From the NCBI GenBank assembly GCA_030040055.1, contig JASHUK010000163.1, positions 1 through 5,780 of the forward strand: DNA of 5,780 nt, in the 5' to 3' direction. The stretch is from Nitrososphaerales archaeon. GTDB lineage: Archaea; Thermoproteota; Nitrososphaeria; Nitrososphaerales; Gagatemarchaeaceae. Position numbers and translations under genes: made by a program. The notes below the pieces were generated by a model. It did not search any database and was not told the origin of the DNA. It was given only the letters and a program-made list of their open reading frames with translations. Position 1 is the stretch's first letter, and each line of letters opens with the position of its first letter. Shown here piece after piece: positions 1 through 5,397 of the stretch.

Positions 1-214
1 CGACCTCAGGAAGCAGGTCTTCGGCGCGGTGGTAGTCAGGCAGAGGTACGCCGTCAGGCGGCTCAGCGGCCAGCGGGTGGAGTTCGAGGACAACGCCGCC
101 GTGATCGTCACCCCGGAGGGGGACCTGAAGGGGACCGACATCAAGGGGCCGGTGGCGAGCGAGGCCGCAGAGAAATGGCCAAGGATCGCCAACCTCGCCT
201 CGATCATAGTATAG
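1..214 (+). CDS. rpl14: Large-subunit ribosomal protein uL14 (L14), C-terminal part
   Basis: The window opens inside this gene, reading from base 2. About 70 C-terminal residues remain and end in the typical ...WPRIANLASIIV followed by TAG. The stretch FEDNAAVIVTPEGDLKGTDIKGPVASE, here broken by no gap, is the hallmark of archaeal uL14: FEDNA is the conserved core and the PxGdxKGTxIxGPVA loop is typical of the archaeal/eukaryotic form. uL14 binds 23S rRNA at the subunit interface, forms bridges to the small subunit and lies near the translational GTPase site. The 5' end lies outside the window, so its start cannot be judged; the GTG at 29 is only an internal valine codon. Its stop is directly followed by the GTG of uL24. 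Identification is very secure. Confidence 0.97.
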   Translation, partial: DLRKQVFGAVVVRQRYAVRRLSGQRVEFEDNAAVIVTPEGDLKGTDIKGPVASEAAEKWPRIANLASIIV

Positions 215-514
215 GTGGATGGGTTGACAATCGGATCCTCGCTGTCAGAAGACCTCAGGCAGAGGTACCACAGGCGCTCCTTCAAGCCGAGGGTGGGGGA
301 CTCGGTCAAGATAGTCAGGGGCGAGTTCAAGGACATCGAGGGGAAGGTCACCAAGGTCTTCCCGGCGCGCGGCAAGGTCACGGTGGAGGGCGTTACCCGG
401 GAGAAGATCAAGGGAGGGTCGTCCCCGGTCCCCATCGACTGCTCGAAGGTCGTTATCACGTCTCTCGCCCTGGACGACGAAACCAGGAAGGGCAGGCTGC
501 AGGAGGCAGAGTAG
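215..514 (+). CDS. rpl24: Large-subunit ribosomal protein uL24 (L24), N-terminally short
   Basis: uL24 is an early-binding assembly protein of the 50S subunit that contacts 23S rRNA near the exit-tunnel rim. The 99-residue product has LSEDLRQRY at about 10-18, a KOW domain at about 27-54 (VGDSVKIVRGEFKDIEGKV), then VEGVTREKIKGG and a VPI..SKVVITSLALDD segment. These follow archaeal uL24 in order. It begins at the position of the usual LSxeLRxkY motif, so the basic N-terminal stretch of about 20 residues present in most archaeal homologues (QRK..Y.A..H.R type) is absent. The reading frame is closed by the uL14 stop just upstream, so it cannot be extended. The usual PIHPS is PIDCS here. Start choice is open: GTG 215 abuts the uL14 stop with no clear ribosome-binding site, while TTG 224 (96 residues) has AGGTG six bases upstream. 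Family assignment is secure, the exact start is not. Confidence 0.94.
   Translation: MDGLTIGSSLSEDLRQRYHRRSFKPRVGDSVKIVRGEFKDIEGKVTKVFPARGKVTVEGVTREKIKGGSSPVPIDCSKVVITSLALDDETRKGRLQEAE
502..506 (+). promoter_or_regulatory. Ribosome-binding site deciding the eS4 TTG start
   Basis: GGAGG within the last codons of uL24 lies nine bases before TTG 516. Together with the expected eS4 N-terminus it supports a TTG start rather than the later ATG at 543. Confidence 0.65.
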
Positions 515-515
515 C

Positions 516-1244
516 TTGGGCAAGAAGGGCGGAAGGAACAGGATGAAGAGGATAGCGGCTCCCCAGGGCTGGGACATATCGAGGAAGGAGTCCCGCTTCG
601 TCTACAAGCCTCTCCCGGGCCCGCACCCGACGCGCCTGTCCTATCCTCTCGGGGTGGTGGTCAGGGACCTGGCGGGGATGGCGGACACGGCGAGGGAGCT
701 CAAGCAGGTCGCGAGGGGAGGGAAGGTCCTGGTCGACGGCTCTCGCCGCGGCTCGACCGCGTTCCCGGTTGGCCTCTTCGACCTGGTCAGCGTACCCCCC
801 GAGGGGGTCTCCTTCAGGATGGTCCCGTCCCCGAAGGGGCTGGTCCTGGCCAGGGTGGAGGGGGGCGAGGCCGGCAGGAAGCTCTGCTACGTCAAGACGA
901 AGACCAAGGTGAAGGGCGGCCACATCCAGTACGGCCTGCACGACGGCAGGTCGGTCATGGACGACAAGCTCAACCTCTCGCCGGGGGACGCGGTGGTCCT
1001 CGAGGTCCCCTCCCAGAAGGTGGTCGACAAGGTCAAGCTGGCGAAGGGGTCGATCGGCATCGTCCTCTCCGGTGACCGGGCGGGGCAGGTCGGGAAGATC
1101 AAAGAGGTGAAGAAGGGGACGATTTCGAGGGAAAGGATGGTCAGGCTGTCGCTCCCGAGCGGGGAGGCCGAGCTGCCTTCACGCCTGGTGGTACCAGTCG
1201 GGACGGACGCCCCGGTCGTCACCGTGGAGGCTCCCGCCCGATGA
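516..1244 (+). CDS. rps4e: Small-subunit ribosomal protein eS4 (S4e)
   Basis: eS4 is a 30S-subunit protein found in archaea and eukaryotes but not in bacteria. The 242-residue product has the normal archaeal length. The N-terminus carries the family signature KRIAAPQGWDISRKESRFVY at about 11-30, then PGPHP (34-38). An S4-type RNA-binding domain follows at about 42-85 (VVVRDLAGMADTARELK, GKVLVDG). FPVGLFDLVSVP (83-94) and KGGHIQYGLHDGRS (133-146) mark the eS4 central domain, and a KOW-like segment lies at about 178-200 (GSIGIVLSGDRAGQVGKI). The start is TTG at 516, one base after the uL24 stop. It is supported by GGAGG at 502-506, nine bases upstream, and by the expected GKKGGRNRMKR beginning. 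The end overlaps the uL5 start by four bases (ATGA), a usual arrangement for translational coupling. Confidence 0.97.
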   Translation: MGKKGGRNRMKRIAAPQGWDISRKESRFVYKPLPGPHPTRLSYPLGVVVRDLAGMADTARELKQVARGGKVLVDGSRRGSTAFPVGLFDLVSVPPEGVSFRMVPSPKGLVLARVEGGEAGRKLCYVKTKTKVKGGHIQYGLHDGRSVMDDKLNLSPGDAVVLEVPSQKVVDKVKLAKGSIGIVLSGDRAGQVGKIKEVKKGTISRERMVRLSLPSGEAELPSRLVVPVGTDAPVVTVEAPAR

Positions 1245-1768
1245 GCCAGGTCGCAGTCCAGGGGAACCCGATGCGCGAGGTCCGGGTGGGAAAGGTCGTG
1301 GTGAACATCGGCGTAGGCAAGTCGGGGGAGGCCATCGAGAAGGGAAAGAGGGTCCTTCAAGAAGTCACGGGGCAGAAGCCCGCCCAGAAGAGGGCTAGGA
1401 AGTCCATAAGGGACTTCGGGATACACAAGGGGGAGCCGATAGGGGTGGCCGTCACCGTCCGCGGCAGGGAGACGGGCGACCTCATCGCGAAGCTCCTGAA
1501 GGCGAGGGAAGGCAAGCTGGCTGGGTCGTCGTTCGACCCGCGCGGGTCGGTGTCCTTCGGGATCAAGGAGCACATCGAGATCCCGGGGACCAGGTACGAC
1601 CCTGCGATCGGCATACTGGGGATGAACGTCTCCGTGCTGCTGGAGCGCCCGGGGTACGGCGTCTCAAGGAGGGCGAGGAGGACGTCCAGGGTGGGGAGGT
1701 CTCACCTGGTCACGCGGGACGAGGCCATGGAGTACTTCAGGAAGAACTTCGGGGTGACGATTTCATGA
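1241..1768 (+). CDS. rpl5: Large-subunit ribosomal protein uL5 (L5)
   Basis: uL5 binds 5S rRNA and helps place the 5S particle in the central protuberance, where it also contacts the P-site tRNA and uS13. The 175-residue product has NPMREVRVGKVVVNIGVG (9-26), TGQKPAQKRARKSIRDFGIHKG (43-64), SFGIKEHIEIPGTRYDP (105-121) and the closing VTRDEAMEYFRKNFGV. These are the expected blocks of archaeal uL5, in order and at normal length. The ATG at 1241 overlaps the eS4 stop by four bases, and GGAGG at 1226-1230 sits ten bases upstream. A later in-frame ATG at 1271 would just precede the first conserved block and is a weaker alternative. The 3' end overlaps the uS14 start by four bases. Confidence 0.97.
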   Translation: MSQVAVQGNPMREVRVGKVVVNIGVGKSGEAIEKGKRVLQEVTGQKPAQKRARKSIRDFGIHKGEPIGVAVTVRGRETGDLIAKLLKAREGKLAGSSFDPRGSVSFGIKEHIEIPGTRYDPAIGILGMNVSVLLERPGYGVSRRARRTSRVGRSHLVTRDEAMEYFRKNFGVTIS

Positions 1769-1926
1769 AGGAGAGGCATCCAAAGAAGAGGGCGTACGGG
1801 AAGTCGACCCACTACTGCCGCCGGTGCGGGCAGTACGGAGCGGTGATAAGGGCCTACGACCTGGTCCTCTGCAGGCAGTGTTTCAGGGAAGTCGCTGAGA
1901 GGCTCGGCTTCAGGAAGTACGACTAG
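1765..1926 (+). CDS. rps14: Small-subunit ribosomal protein uS14, zinc-binding short form (S14)
   Basis: A 53-residue reading frame runs from ATG 1765 to TAG 1926. The product begins MKERHPKKRAYGKSTHYCRRC and ends in LCRQCFREVAERLGFRKYD. The two CxxC pairs (Cys18/Cys21 and Cys36/Cys39) form the zinc site of the short, zinc-containing uS14 type, which is the standard form in archaea. uS14 sits in the head of the 30S subunit, beside uS3 and uS10, and contacts 16S rRNA. The length and the CRQCFRE...LGF.KY ending are typical. The ATG overlaps the uL5 stop in an ATGA arrangement, with GGTGA at 1753-1757, seven bases upstream, as a probable ribosome-binding site. The gene is small enough to be missed by length cut-offs. 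Confidence 0.96.
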   Translation: MKERHPKKRAYGKSTHYCRRCGQYGAVIRAYDLVLCRQCFREVAERLGFRKYD

Positions 1927-1935
1927 CGTGAGATT

Positions 1936-2328
1936 ATGGCAGCCACCAACGTCCTCTCCAACCTCTTCGCCAGCCTCCAGAACGCGGAGATGCGCAACCG
2001 GAGGGAGTGCGTCGTTATCCCGGCGTCGACGCTCGCGAGCGAGGTCCTGAGGGTGCTGCAGAAGCGCAGGTACGTGGGGGAGTTCGAGTTCATGGACGAC
2101 GGGGTGGGGGGGAAGCTGCGCGTGCAGCTCCTGGGGAGGATAAACAAGTGCGGAGTGATATCGCCCAGGCTCCCGGTGAAGTCCTCGAAGCTCGTCGAGT
2201 GGGAGCACAGGTACCTCCCCGCGGTCGGGGTCGGGACCCTGATAGTCTCCACGTCCGAGGGGGTCATGTCGCACTCGGAGGCGCAGGAGAAGGGGATCGG
2301 AGGGAGGCTAGTCGGATATGTCTACTAA
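1936..2328 (+). CDS. rps8: Small-subunit ribosomal protein uS8 (S8)
   Basis: uS8 is a primary 16S rRNA-binding protein of the central domain and an early assembly protein. The 130-residue product begins with NVLSNLFASLQNAEMRNRREC and contains EVLRVLQKRRYVGEFEFMDD (36-55) and NKCGVISPR (70-78). It ends with the universally conserved RNA-binding block STSEGVMSHSEAQEKGIGGRLVGYVY (105-130). The archaeal form ends exactly in GYVY, as here. The wording is closest, from memory, to Nitrososphaeria homologues. ATG 1936 follows the uS14 stop by nine bases. Only a weak GTGA (1928-1931) precedes it, so this start probably depends partly on ribosomes arriving from uS14. The 3' end overlaps the start of uL6 by 11 bases. 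Confidence 0.97.
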   Translation: MAATNVLSNLFASLQNAEMRNRRECVVIPASTLASEVLRVLQKRRYVGEFEFMDDGVGGKLRVQLLGRINKCGVISPRLPVKSSKLVEWEHRYLPAVGVGTLIVSTSEGVMSHSEAQEKGIGGRLVGYVY

Positions 2329-2860
2329 GGCTCCCCAGCAGGCCGTCCAGCTCCCGGAGGGGGTGACGGCGTCGCTCGCAGGCAGGACGCTGAAGGTGAA
2401 GGGGAAGCTCGGGGAGGCTTCGAAGAACTTCGAGAAGGTGAACATCAACCTGGCGCTGGAAGGCAACTCGGTCAAGCTGTCACCGTTCTCGGAGAAGAGG
2501 AAGGACAACGTGATAGTCAACACCGCGATCAGCCACATCAACAACATGGTCACCGGGGTCACGAAGGGCTACACCTACAGGCTCAAGGTGGTCTTCGCGC
2601 ACTTCCCGATATCGGTCAAGACAAAGGGGGACGAGGTGCACGTCGAGAACTTCGTGGGGGAGCGCTCCCCGCGCGTGGCGAAGATAGTGGGCGGCTGCAA
2701 GGTGACGATCGAGGGGGACGACGTGATAGTGAAGGGGGTCTCGGTGGAGGACGTCGGGCAGACCGCGGCCAACGTGGAGCTCGCCACGAGGATCAAGAGG
2801 AAGGACCAGAGGATATTCCTGGACGGCGTATACATATACGCGAAGGAGAGGGGCTCGTAG
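2318..2860 (+). CDS. rpl6: Large-subunit ribosomal protein uL6 (L6)
   Basis: uL6 binds 23S rRNA (the sarcin-ricin loop region) near the elongation-factor site. The 180-residue product has the usual two tandem L6 folds. The first, about 10-80, has LPEGVTASLAGRTLKVKGKLG. The second, about 81-175, has VTKGYTYRLKVVFAHFPISV (81-100), NFVGERSPRVAK (111-122), GVSVEDVGQTAANVE (140-154) and the ending KDQRIFLDGVYIY. NFxGE(R/K)xPR and the Q(T/S)AANVE-type motif are diagnostic for archaeal/eukaryotic uL6. ATG 2318 lies inside the end of uS8, and the overlap is 11 bases. A purine run GGAGGGAGG at 2299-2307 ends ten bases before the start and is a convincing ribosome-binding site. Length is normal. Confidence 0.97.
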   Translation: MSTKAPQQAVQLPEGVTASLAGRTLKVKGKLGEASKNFEKVNINLALEGNSVKLSPFSEKRKDNVIVNTAISHINNMVTGVTKGYTYRLKVVFAHFPISVKTKGDEVHVENFVGERSPRVAKIVGGCKVTIEGDDVIVKGVSVEDVGQTAANVELATRIKRKDQRIFLDGVYIYAKERGS

Positions 2861-2863
2861 GAT

Positions 2864-3292
2864 TTGCCGAAGGCGAAGGAGACCGAGGAGGACAGGATGA
2901 AGGCGCTCGTAGAGAAGAGGAACGAGGTGTCGAGGACCAGGCCCGCCTTCGTCCGCCAGGAGAGCTGGAGGTACGTCAGGCTGCACCCGGAGTGGAGGAA
3001 GCCGAAGGGGGTCGACAACAAGGTGCGCAGGCAGGACAAGGGATGGCCGGCGCTGGTCAGGGTGGGCTACAGGGGACCCGTCGCCGCCAGGGGCATACAC
3101 CCCAGCGGGCACCTCGAAGTGCTCGTGCACCGGACCGCAGACCTTGAGTCTCTGATCCCGGGCAGGGACGTGGCGCGGATCGGCGGCACGGTCGGGGCCA
3201 AGAAGAGGGAGTCGATTCTGAAGAGGGCAGGGGAGCTTGGGATAAGGGTCGTGAACCCCGTGGGGCTGAGGATAATTGAATCTAAGAAGTAA
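2864..3292 (+). CDS. rpl32e: Large-subunit ribosomal protein eL32 (L32e)
   Basis: eL32 is a 50S protein shared by archaea and eukaryotes and absent from bacteria. The 142-residue product has FVRQESWRYVRL (29-40), WRKPKGVDNKVRRQ (44-57), VGYRGP (67-72) and GIHPSGHLEVLVHR (77-90). These match the family core of an RNA-binding basic half followed by a Rossmann-like half. The start is TTG at 2864, three bases after the uL6 stop, with GAGGGG at 2848-2853 ten bases upstream. A later ATG at 2897 would remove only the charged N-terminal leader (PKAKETEEDR) and leave the conserved core, so the N-terminus is less certain than the family. The last 17 bases overlap the start of eL19 in another frame. Confidence 0.96.
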   Translation: MPKAKETEEDRMKALVEKRNEVSRTRPAFVRQESWRYVRLHPEWRKPKGVDNKVRRQDKGWPALVRVGYRGPVAARGIHPSGHLEVLVHRTADLESLIPGRDVARIGGTVGAKKRESILKRAGELGIRVVNPVGLRIIESKK

Positions 3293-3710
3293 GCGGAGGC
3301 TGGCCGCTTCGGTCCTCGGGGTCGGGGTGGACAGGGTCATATTCGACGAGGACTACGCGGACCTGATACAGGACGCCATCACGAGGAGCACGATCAGGGG
3401 GCTGATAGGCTTCGGGGCGATCAAGGCGGCCCCCGAGGCGGGGACGTCGCGGGGAAGGGCCAGGGAAAGGTCGAAGAAGCTCAAGCGCGGAAGGGGCTCG
3501 GGGTCGACGGAGGGGAAGCGGGGGGCGAGGAACCCCAGGAAGAGGCTCTGGGTCAGCCGCGTGAGGGCCATGAGGTGGAGGCTGAAGGTGGCCGAGGAGA
3601 AGGGGACGATAAGCAAGGAGTCCTACTGGAAGCTCTACAGGCAGGTGAAGGGGGGGCAGGTCAGGGACGTCAAGCACCTCCTCGACCTGATGAAGGGAGG
3701 GGCGAAGTAG
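3276..3710 (+). CDS. rpl19e: Large-subunit ribosomal protein eL19 (L19e)
   Basis: eL19 is an archaeal/eukaryotic 50S protein whose long helix reaches toward the small subunit. The 144-residue product starts with the family hallmark NLRSKRRLAASVLGVGVDRV. It continues with DAITRSTIRGLI, the glycine- and arginine-rich GTSRGRARERSKK..RGRGSGSTEGKRGAR at about 56-85, and VSRVRAMRWRL, ending with YWKLYRQVKGGQVRDVKHL. It has the usual archaeal length without the eukaryotic C-terminal extension. The TTG start at 3276 is fixed by the conserved MNLRSxRRLAA beginning. It lies inside eL32 (17-base overlap), with GAGG at 3268-3271 four bases upstream. This is a good case where the protein family, not start-codon strength, decides the start. 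Confidence 0.97.
   Translation: MNLRSKRRLAASVLGVGVDRVIFDEDYADLIQDAITRSTIRGLIGFGAIKAAPEAGTSRGRARERSKKLKRGRGSGSTEGKRGARNPRKRLWVSRVRAMRWRLKVAEEKGTISKESYWKLYRQVKGGQVRDVKHLLDLMKGGAK
3696..3700 (+). promoter_or_regulatory. Ribosome-binding site for the uL18 GTG start
   Basis: GGAGG inside the last codons of eL19 lies 11 bases before GTG 3712. It belongs to a longer purine run, 3692-3702, and supports the GTG start one base after the eL19 stop. Confidence 0.6.
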
Positions 3711-3711
3711 A

Positions 3712-4293
3712 GTGGCCGGCTACGTCCCGCTCCACAGGCGCAGGCGCGAGGGGGTCACGGACTACCGCTCGAGGCGCCGCGCGATATCGTCCCGCAGGGC
3801 TCTGCTCGTGGTCAGGATATCGAACAAGAACGTCTCCGCCCAGTTCGTACGTCCGGCCGCAAAGGGGGACCTGGTCCTTGCGTCCGCGCACTCCGCCCAG
3901 CTGCGGAAGATGGGATGGCAGGGCTCGCTGACGGCAACCCCCGCCTGCTACCTCCTCGGCCTGGCCGCCGGCAAGAAGGCGCTCGAGAAGGGGGTGAAGG
4001 ACGCGATCCTCTACTGCGGGCTGGCGCCCTTCGTCTCTGGCTCGAGGGTGTCCGCGTTCGTCAAGGGGGTGCGCGACTCGGGGCTCGAGGTGCCCGTGGA
4101 CGAAGAGGTCCTGCCTGACGAGGAGAGGATAACCGGGAAGACGATAGCCGAGCACGCGTCCAAGCTCGCGGCCGACGACCGCGAAGCCTACGCCAAGCGC
4201 TTCTCCGCGATGATAGAGAGGGGTTTCAAGCCTGAGGGGTATCAGGAGAAGTTCGAGCAGCTGCGGACCTCCATAGCCGGAGGGAAGAAGTGA
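3712..4293 (+). CDS. rpl18: Large-subunit ribosomal protein uL18 (L18)
   Basis: uL18 binds 5S rRNA together with uL5 in the central protuberance. The 193-residue product opens with the arginine-rich 5S-binding tail (RRRREGVTDYRSRRRAI, about 9-25). It then has LLVVRISNKNVSAQFV (31-46), GDLVLASAHS (52-61), the LLGLAAGKKALEKG helix (81-94), and the archaeal block VKGVRDSGLEVPVDEEVLPDEERITGKTIAEHA (118-149). It has the longer archaeal/eukaryotic architecture, unlike the roughly 120-residue bacterial L18. GTG 3712 follows the eL19 stop after one base; GGAGG at 3696-3700 lies 11 bases upstream. The stop (TGA 4291-4293) overlaps the start of uS5. Confidence 0.97.
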   Translation: MAGYVPLHRRRREGVTDYRSRRRAISSRRALLVVRISNKNVSAQFVRPAAKGDLVLASAHSAQLRKMGWQGSLTATPACYLLGLAAGKKALEKGVKDAILYCGLAPFVSGSRVSAFVKGVRDSGLEVPVDEEVLPDEERITGKTIAEHASKLAADDREAYAKRFSAMIERGFKPEGYQEKFEQLRTSIAGGKK

Positions 4294-4922
4294 TGTCGAC
4301 CATGCAGAGGAGGGCCCCGCAAGAAGAGCCGGAGGTCTGGGTCCCGCGGACGAAGCTCGGGAAGCTGGTCAACGAAGGGAAGATCACGTCCCTCGACGAG
4401 ATTTTCAGGACCGGGCAGAGGGTGAGGGAGGCGGAGATCGTCAAGAGGCTCCTCCCGGACCTCCGGAACGAGGTCGTCGGGGTCAGCATCGTCCAGAAGC
4501 AGACGGACGCCGGGGAGCTGACCAGGTTCTCGGCGGTGGTGGCGGTCGGCAACGGGGCTGGCTGGTTCGGAGTGGGGAAGGCGAAGGCGATGCAGACGAG
4601 GGAGGCGATAGAGAAGGCCACCTCTGCGGCCCTGCTCAACATAATCCCGGTCAAACTTGGCTGCGGCAGCTGGGAGTGCAGGTGCGGGAGGACCCACTCC
4701 GTCCCCTACCGGATCAGGGGGAAGGCAGGGAGCGTGACGGTCGAGGTCATCCCTGGCCCCCGGGCCCTCGGACTGGTCGCCGGACCCGCCCTGAAGAACC
4801 TCCTCCAGCTCGCGGGGGTGCAGGACGCCTGGATCAGGACGTTCGGGTCGACCAACACGTTGTCTTCCCTGGCCAACGCGGTCTACGACGCGTTCCGGAT
4901 GTCGCAGGGGCTGAACGTCTGA
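4293..4922 (+). CDS. rps5: Small-subunit ribosomal protein uS5 (S5)
   Basis: uS5 lies near the mRNA entry channel and decoding centre of the 30S subunit and affects accuracy. The product (209 residues from this ATG) has WVPRTKLGKLVNEGKITSLDEIF, then the N-terminal double-stranded-RNA-binding-like domain with FSAVVAVGNGAGWFGVGKAKA. It also carries the archaeal signature GCGSWECRCGRTHSVPYRIRGKAGSV and the closing GLVAGPALKNLLQLAGVQDAW...T.SSLANAVYDAF. The length is normal for archaea. ATG 4293 shares one base with the uL18 stop. The preceding GTG 4290 (GTGATG, adding one Met) is an equally possible start, and GGAGG at 4279-4283 lies six or nine bases upstream of the two. A further ATG at 4302 is possible but has less suitable spacing. 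Confidence 0.96.
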   Translation: MSTMQRRAPQEEPEVWVPRTKLGKLVNEGKITSLDEIFRTGQRVREAEIVKRLLPDLRNEVVGVSIVQKQTDAGELTRFSAVVAVGNGAGWFGVGKAKAMQTREAIEKATSAALLNIIPVKLGCGSWECRCGRTHSVPYRIRGKAGSVTVEVIPGPRALGLVAGPALKNLLQLAGVQDAWIRTFGSTNTLSSLANAVYDAFRMSQGLNV

Positions 4923-4932
4923 GGGGACTGGA

Positions 4933-5397
4933 ATGAAGCTCCTCCTCGTCGTCAACCTCCACGGGGCGATCAACTCCCCGTCCGCCGTGAGGAAGGCACT
5001 CACCGAGCTGAAGGTCGTCAGGAAGTTCTCCGCGTCGGTGGTGACCGACGACCCCAACACGGTCGGCATGCTCAGGCTCTGCAAGGACTACGTCGCATGG
5101 ACGGAGGCCGACCCCGAGCTGCTCGCGCTCCTTCTGCAGAAGAGGGGGATGGTCAGCGAGGCGCGGGCCCTGGACGCGGCGGGCCTCAAGACGCTGGGGT
5201 TCAAGGACTTCGGGGCTCTGGCTGCGCACATGCTCGAGAGCGGGACCAGGCTGTCCGCCATGGAAGGGCTGAGGCCCTTCTTCAGGCTCGCCCCGCCGAG
5301 GGGGGGCTTCAAAGGCTCGATGAGGAGGCAGGCGAACGACGGCGGGGTGCTGGGCAAGAACCCGCACCTGCCCGAGATCGTGAGGAGGATGGTCTAG
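4933..5397 (+). CDS. rpl30: Large-subunit ribosomal protein uL30 (L30), long archaeal form
   Basis: uL30 is a 50S protein that binds 23S rRNA near the central protuberance. The 154-residue product has the short ferredoxin-like L30 core (LLLVVNLHGAINSPSAVRKALTELKVVRKFSASVV, about 3-37). It then has the archaeal/eukaryotic extension with GMLRLCKDYVAWTEADPELLALLLQKRG (45-72), LRPFFRLAPPRGGFKGSMRR (113-132) and GGVLGKNPHLPEIVRRMV at the end. The bacterial form is only about 60 residues. ATG 4933 comes ten bases after the uS5 stop. GAGGGG at 4921-4926 overlaps that stop and sits six bases upstream, a well-placed ribosome-binding site. The TAG stop at 5395-5397 is directly followed, in the same frame, by the uL15 reading frame. 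Confidence 0.97.
   Translation: MKLLLVVNLHGAINSPSAVRKALTELKVVRKFSASVVTDDPNTVGMLRLCKDYVAWTEADPELLALLLQKRGMVSEARALDAAGLKTLGFKDFGALAAHMLESGTRLSAMEGLRPFFRLAPPRGGFKGSMRRQANDGGVLGKNPHLPEIVRRMV
5382..5388 (+). promoter_or_regulatory. Shine-Dalgarno-like site in front of the uL15 ACG codon
   Basis: GAGGAGG lies nine bases before codon ACG 5398, inside the last codons of uL30. Its spacing resembles that of the other ribosome-binding sites in this operon (6 to 11 bases). It matters because it supports initiation at 5398 even though no standard start codon is there. It also encodes Arg-Arg of uL30, so its presence may be due partly to codon use. Confidence 0.45.

Noticed and set aside
456..2274. Minus-strand open frames opposite eS4, uL5, uS14 and uS8 (456-941, 887-1573, 1702-2274)
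   Set aside because: No plausible domains, no independent ribosome-binding sites, and complete overlap with conserved ribosomal genes.
2480..3340. Long open frame of 286 codons on the minus strand, opposite uL6, eL32 and eL19
   Set aside because: It lies wholly opposite three securely identified genes. The product is a low-complexity Pro/Arg/Leu/His-rich string with no recognisable domain, as expected from GC-rich coding DNA read backwards.
4662..4705. Possible zinc site in uS5 from the Cys cluster CGSWECRCGRTH
   Set aside because: This Cys-rich block is a normal archaeal uS5 signature. The spacing does not form a clear four-ligand zinc motif, so no special function is claimed.
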